NCBI GenBank assembly: GCA_026692885.1
Contig: JAPLNJ010000079.1
Location: 1-8,994 of the forward strand
Reading direction: 5' to 3'
DNA: 8,994 bases
Source of the DNA: Planctomycetota bacterium
GTDB taxonomy: Bacteria > Planctomycetota > Planctomycetia > Pirellulales > Pirellulaceae
Part shown: positions 6,852-8,994 of the stretch, piece after piece
Numbering within the stretch: the stretch's first letter is position 1
Layout: each line of letters begins with the position of its first letter
Program-made: the position numbers and the translations under genes
Notes under the pieces: generated by a model
The model's database searches: none
What the model saw: the letters and a program-made list of their open reading frames with translations, nothing else
Told to the model about the DNA's origin: nothing

Positions 6852-6857
6852 TATATT
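6829..6857 (+). promoter_or_regulatory. Sigma-70-type promoter of the AKR-like gene
   Basis: TTGCTA (6829-6834) and TATATT (6852-6857) are 17 bp apart, matching TTGACA at four and TATAAT at five positions. It overlaps the possible sigma-54 site, so only one of the two may be real, or the gene may have dual control. The leader would be about 45 nt. Confidence 0.45.
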
Positions 6858-6898
6858 CGGCGCGCGGCTGGGATTGGCCCATCGTCCTGATTTTGAAG

Positions 6899-6904
6899 AA
6901 GGAG
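6899..6904 (+). promoter_or_regulatory. Ribosome binding site of the AKR-like gene
   Basis: AAGGAG lies six bases before the ATG at 6911. An in-frame TTG at 6893 would lengthen the protein by six residues but lies before this site, so the ATG is preferred and also starts a proper Tat signal. Confidence 0.75.
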
Positions 6905-6910
6905 TGCGAC

Positions 6911-8017
6911 ATGACCGAGACCCCCTTGACCCGCCGAGATTTCATGCGCGAGAGCACCGCGGCGGCGGTGGGCGCTGTGGCCCTCTCGATGGCGACGACT
7001 ACCGTCCACGCTGGCAACCCGTCGAACGCGGACACCAGCAAAATCCTGAACTACAACCCGGACATGGAGTATCGCCGCTGCGGGAAGACCGGCCTGATGG
7101 TCTCGGCTGTGGCCTTGGGCGGTCACTGGAAACGGTTGATCAAGATCATCGGCGGAGCGGAGCCGCCCGGCTGGATGACGATGGACATCGAGCGGGCCGA
7201 TTTCCAGAAGAACCGCACCGAGGTGGTCAGCCGCTGCATCGAACGCGGAATCAACTACGTGGATGCCTGCTGCCGCGAGGAAATCCTCGCCTACAGCAAG
7301 GCCCTGCAGGGCCGGCGCGACAAGATGTACTTCGGCTACTCGTGGCACATCAAGGAAAGCCGCTTCGAGGAATGGCGCTCGGCGGCCAAGCTGAAGCAAG
7401 GTTTGGAAGCCGGCATGCAAGAGGCCGGCTTGGACTACGTCGATCTGTGGCGGATTAGCCTGCTGACAGAAAGCAACCGGCACAGTCAGCCGGAGATCGA
7501 CGCGGTGGCGGAGGCCTTGGACTGGGCTAAGAAGTCGGGCCGCGCCCGCTTCATCGGCGTCTCCTCCCACGACCGGACACATCTCAAAGCGTTGATTGAG
7601 AAGTATCCGCAGCAGATCGAGGTCATGCTGACGCCCTACACCGCGCGCACCAAAGTGGTCGAGGATGAAACCGGTCTGTGGGCGGCGATCAAGAAAGCGG
7701 ACGTCGGCTGGTTCGGTATCAAACCTTTCGCCAGCAACTCGGTGTTCCAAGGCGACAGTTCCCCGGACAGTCCGCACGCGGCGGAAGACAGCCGGCTGGC
7801 TCGGTTGGTTCTGCGGGCCATCTTGTGTAACCCGTCCATCACCGCGCCGATGCCTGGCATGATCACGCCCGCCCAGGTCGATAACGTGGCCTTGGCCGTC
7901 AAGGAACGCCGTGAGTTGGACGGCGCCGAGCGGGCGGAACTGGAAGGAGCGATGGACCGGGCCTTCGCCAACCTGCCGGCCAACTACCAGTGGCTGAAGA
8001 AGTGGGACTACGTCTGA
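6911..8017 (+). CDS. Tat-exported aldo/keto reductase-like protein without the catalytic tetrad
   Basis: A 368-residue protein. Residues 1-34 are a twin-arginine signal (TRRDFMRES at 7-15, hydrophobic stretch AAAVGAVALSMATTT, cleavage likely after VHA34), which implies export in a folded, possibly cofactor-loaded state. The mature part has the aldo/keto reductase outline: YRRCGKTGLMVSAVALGG (54-71), INYVDACC (114-121), YVDLWRI (176-182), RARFIGVSSHD (211-221), FGIKPFASNS (268-277), and PGMITPAQVDN (315-325) near the usual NADP-binding end. Aligning to normal AKRs, the tetrad Asp is kept (Asp118), but the Tyr position is about Glu123, the Lys is Ser144 and the His is Ser183. A usual redox mechanism is therefore unlikely; it may bind a nucleotide or sugar without reducing it, or use other chemistry. 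Preceded by a good ribosome binding site and its own promoter region; a sigma-54 activator is immediately upstream. Family call is firm, function unknown. Confidence 0.85.
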   Translation: MTETPLTRRDFMRESTAAAVGAVALSMATTTVHAGNPSNADTSKILNYNPDMEYRRCGKTGLMVSAVALGGHWKRLIKIIGGAEPPGWMTMDIERADFQKNRTEVVSRCIERGINYVDACCREEILAYSKALQGRRDKMYFGYSWHIKESRFEEWRSAAKLKQGLEAGMQEAGLDYVDLWRISLLTESNRHSQPEIDAVAEALDWAKKSGRARFIGVSSHDRTHLKALIEKYPQQIEVMLTPYTARTKVVEDETGLWAAIKKADVGWFGIKPFASNSVFQGDSSPDSPHAAEDSRLARLVLRAILCNPSITAPMPGMITPAQVDNVALAVKERRELDGAERAELEGAMDRAFANLPANYQWLKKWDYV

Positions 8018-8018
8018 A

Positions 8019-8188
8019 CCCGGATTATTCGTGCTCCTGTAGGCCGGAACAAGCAACCGGAAGCACTGCCGGAACTTCGGTCGCTTCCGGCGTGTGGCGT
8101 CTGCACCAAGCGGGTTCTTCCTGCGAGCGTCGGTTGCGCCGTTCCGGCATAGCTTTGCGCGACCTCGTTCCGGCCTACATAATCCGGG
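8019..8188. repeat. Palindromic element built on GCCGGAAC motifs
   Basis: The outer arms CCCGGATTAT (8019-8028) plus GTAGGCCGGAAC (8039-8050) pair with GTTCCGGCCTAC plus ATAATCCGGG (8167-8188); the left arm carries an extra 10 nt. GCCGGAAC occurs at 8043-8050 and 8068-8075 and inverted at 8141-8148 and 8167-8174. A further stem CCGGAAGC/GCTTCCGG (8057-8064/8083-8090) lies inside. It starts two bases after the stop codon of the AKR-like gene and may act as its 3' mRNA structure. Confidence 0.7.
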
Positions 8189-8218
8189 CTGAACGTCCGC
8201 GACAGGTGTCTCGCCTTC

Positions 8219-8342
8219 AGGATCGGCGCATCAATAACTGTCGGGGTTTCAAAGTAGTCATCACGCTCCGCCGTGATGACATGTCATCACGGCGGAGCGT
8301 GATGACTACTATGTTTGCGACACTTATTGATGCGCCGATCCT
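8219..8342. repeat. Giant palindrome with a perfect 58-bp core
   Basis: The core at 8253-8310 is a perfect palindrome with no spacer (29-bp arms meeting between 8281 and 8282). It is enclosed by a second perfect 19-bp inverted repeat (8219-8237 and 8324-8342, AGGATCGGCGCATCAATAA). The interval between core and outer arms is 15 nt on the left and 13 nt on the right and still partly similar. GTCATCACG occurs five times in or beside it (8257, 8283 and 8357 forward; 8272 and 8298 inverted). It lies between convergent genes, where a cruciform or a bidirectional hairpin could stop transcription from both sides. It may be a non-autonomous mobile element. The stretch 8018-8376 holds no gene. Confidence 0.9.
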
Positions 8343-8376
8343 TCAGCTCTGAAGTGGTCATCACGAGGACGGTGTC

Positions 8377-8994
8377 TCACCCCGGATTGAGAACGAACGA
8401 ATTCAGGCCGCTTTGAATCGTCGGTGGAGAAATATGCAGCGCCCACGCCGCCGCCACCGCCGCTAACACGCCGCTCCAGATCGCTGACCCGTGCAGGTCG
8501 GTCGACGCCAGGTCGGCCAGTAGCTCCTCTTGGTCGCCGTGCGAGGCAATGACGGAAGTTCCGCGGATGAAGACCGCCTTGCCGCCGCGCGCCCGTTGGG
8601 CCCGGACGGCGAGGTGAGTGGGCTGCTCTGCAAACAGCAGGACCTCCCCAGCGCAGGACGTTGGCAGGGCGGAGGCCCAGGCCGATTCCGCAACCACGAC
8701 TACAGCGCCGTCGCTATCGAGCGTTCCCAGCAGAGCCTGTCGGGCAGCCGCGAGTTCGTCCTGGCTTGCCGACGACGGGAAATTGGCCGCTGTTTCCGCC
8801 GGTCCCCCCTCGGCCATGACGACCACTTGGCAACGGTCGAAGCCAAGTCCGTCACGGACCACGCCAGCCTCTGGCGTCTCGAACACCGCGGCCTCGATCA
8901 GCGGATGCAACAAGAGATCGGCCGCACTGCGAGCGTCCGCAGCGTTGTCGCTGCGTAGCAATTGTCCGTTCGCGTAGGTCCCGGCAGCACACAC
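8377..8994 (-). CDS. Cyanophycin synthetase/Mur ligase-like protein, 3' part, truncated at the ligase C-domain
   Basis: The gene runs off the right edge of the window; 205 codons are visible with no trustworthy start. FETPEAGVVRDGLGFDRC (visible residues 38-55) matches the CphA pattern x-ETARGGILREGLGFDRC, and QRARGGKAVFIRGTSVI (133-149), GVLAAVAAAWAL (175-186) and IQSGLNSF (193-200) follow in the order of the CphA Mur-ligase central domain. Features expected for ATP and substrate binding are changed: the NVT-x-DHLG motif is replaced around residues 59-71, NADD reads VAES (101-104), and the EN pair before VLAAVAAA reads SG. The frame stops (TGA, 8379-8377) right after LNPG, where CphA-type enzymes continue with a C-terminal ligase domain. 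The final codons lie in sequence related to the neighbouring repeat cluster. Either a decayed gene or a domain with another role. Convergent with the AKR-like gene. Confidence 0.65.
   Translation of the reverse strand: MCAAGTYANGQLLRSDNAADARSAADLLLHPLIEAAVFETPEAGVVRDGLGFDRCQVVVMAEGGPAETAANFPSSASQDELAAARQALLGTLDSDGAVVVVAESAWASALPTSCAGEVLLFAEQPTHLAVRAQRARGGKAVFIRGTSVIASHGDQEELLADLASTDLHGSAIWSGVLAAVAAAWALHISPPTIQSGLNSFVLNPG

Noticed and set aside
6746..8056. Long open frame of 436 codons on the minus strand
   Set aside because: It lies antisense to the AKR-like gene, which has a Tat signal, a strong ribosome binding site and AKR motifs. The antisense frame is rich in His, Arg and Gly with no recognisable domain, as expected for a GC-rich shadow.
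8253..8310. CRISPR array or tandem repeat suggested by five GTCATCACG copies
   Set aside because: The copies alternate in orientation and come from palindrome symmetry; there are no regular spacers.
1..8994. tRNA, rRNA or riboswitch
   Set aside because: No cloverleaf, rRNA core or known riboswitch motif was recognised by eye; the leaders of argH (about 50 nt) and the AKR-like gene (about 45 nt) are too short for most riboswitches.

Overview
The window looks like a chromosomal segment from a GC-rich planctomycete (Planctomycetota, probably Pirellulales-like). The reasons are a Tat-exported aldo/keto-reductase-like protein, a Sec-exported HEAT-repeat protein with Pro/Ala/Lys-rich linkers, relics of Uma2 and tyrosine-recombinase families that are abundant in this phylum, and many long palindromic intergenic repeats. 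The assignment rests on recognised protein style; no search was run.

Layout. Positions 1-1700 are a mobile-DNA graveyard. They hold REP-like hairpins at 1-47, a 35-bp-arm hairpin at 113-192, a frameshifted and stop-interrupted DDE-type transposase relic (217 to about 939, +), the C-terminal stub of a tyrosine recombinase (about 940-1062, -), a Uma2-family relic that keeps only its two ends (about 1105-1274, -), and a nested inverted-repeat element (1422-1690). Positions 1774-3251 hold argH (argininosuccinate lyase) with a good sigma-70-type promoter and a TTG start behind a perfect AGGAGG. Its stop codon lies inside a REP-like double hairpin (3227-3288). Positions 3309-6801 form a likely two-gene operon: an 805-residue exported HEAT-repeat protein containing a receiver-like domain without the phospho-acceptor Asp, then a sigma-54 activator (AAA+ plus Fis-type HTH) with no N-terminal sensory domain. 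Positions 6803-8017 hold a regulatory region with overlapping candidate sigma-70 and sigma-54 promoters and a Tat-exported protein with an aldo/keto reductase fold that lacks three of the four catalytic tetrad residues. Positions 8018-8376 hold two large palindromic elements, one with a perfect 58-bp core palindrome. Positions 8377-8994 (-) hold the end of a cyanophycin-synthetase/Mur-ligase-like gene that stops just where the C-terminal ligase domain should begin, in sequence belonging to the repeat cluster.

How they may work together. argH is a housekeeping gene of arginine synthesis. The HEAT protein and the sigma-54 activator could form an envelope-to-transcription pair; the next gene downstream carries a possible sigma-54 promoter, so it is a candidate target. 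This is inference. No complete defence, CRISPR or biosynthetic system is visible. The most noteworthy items are the phospho-site-less receiver-like domain in an exported protein, the tetrad-less AKR-like protein, the giant palindrome, and two genes whose stop codons come from palindromic repeats.
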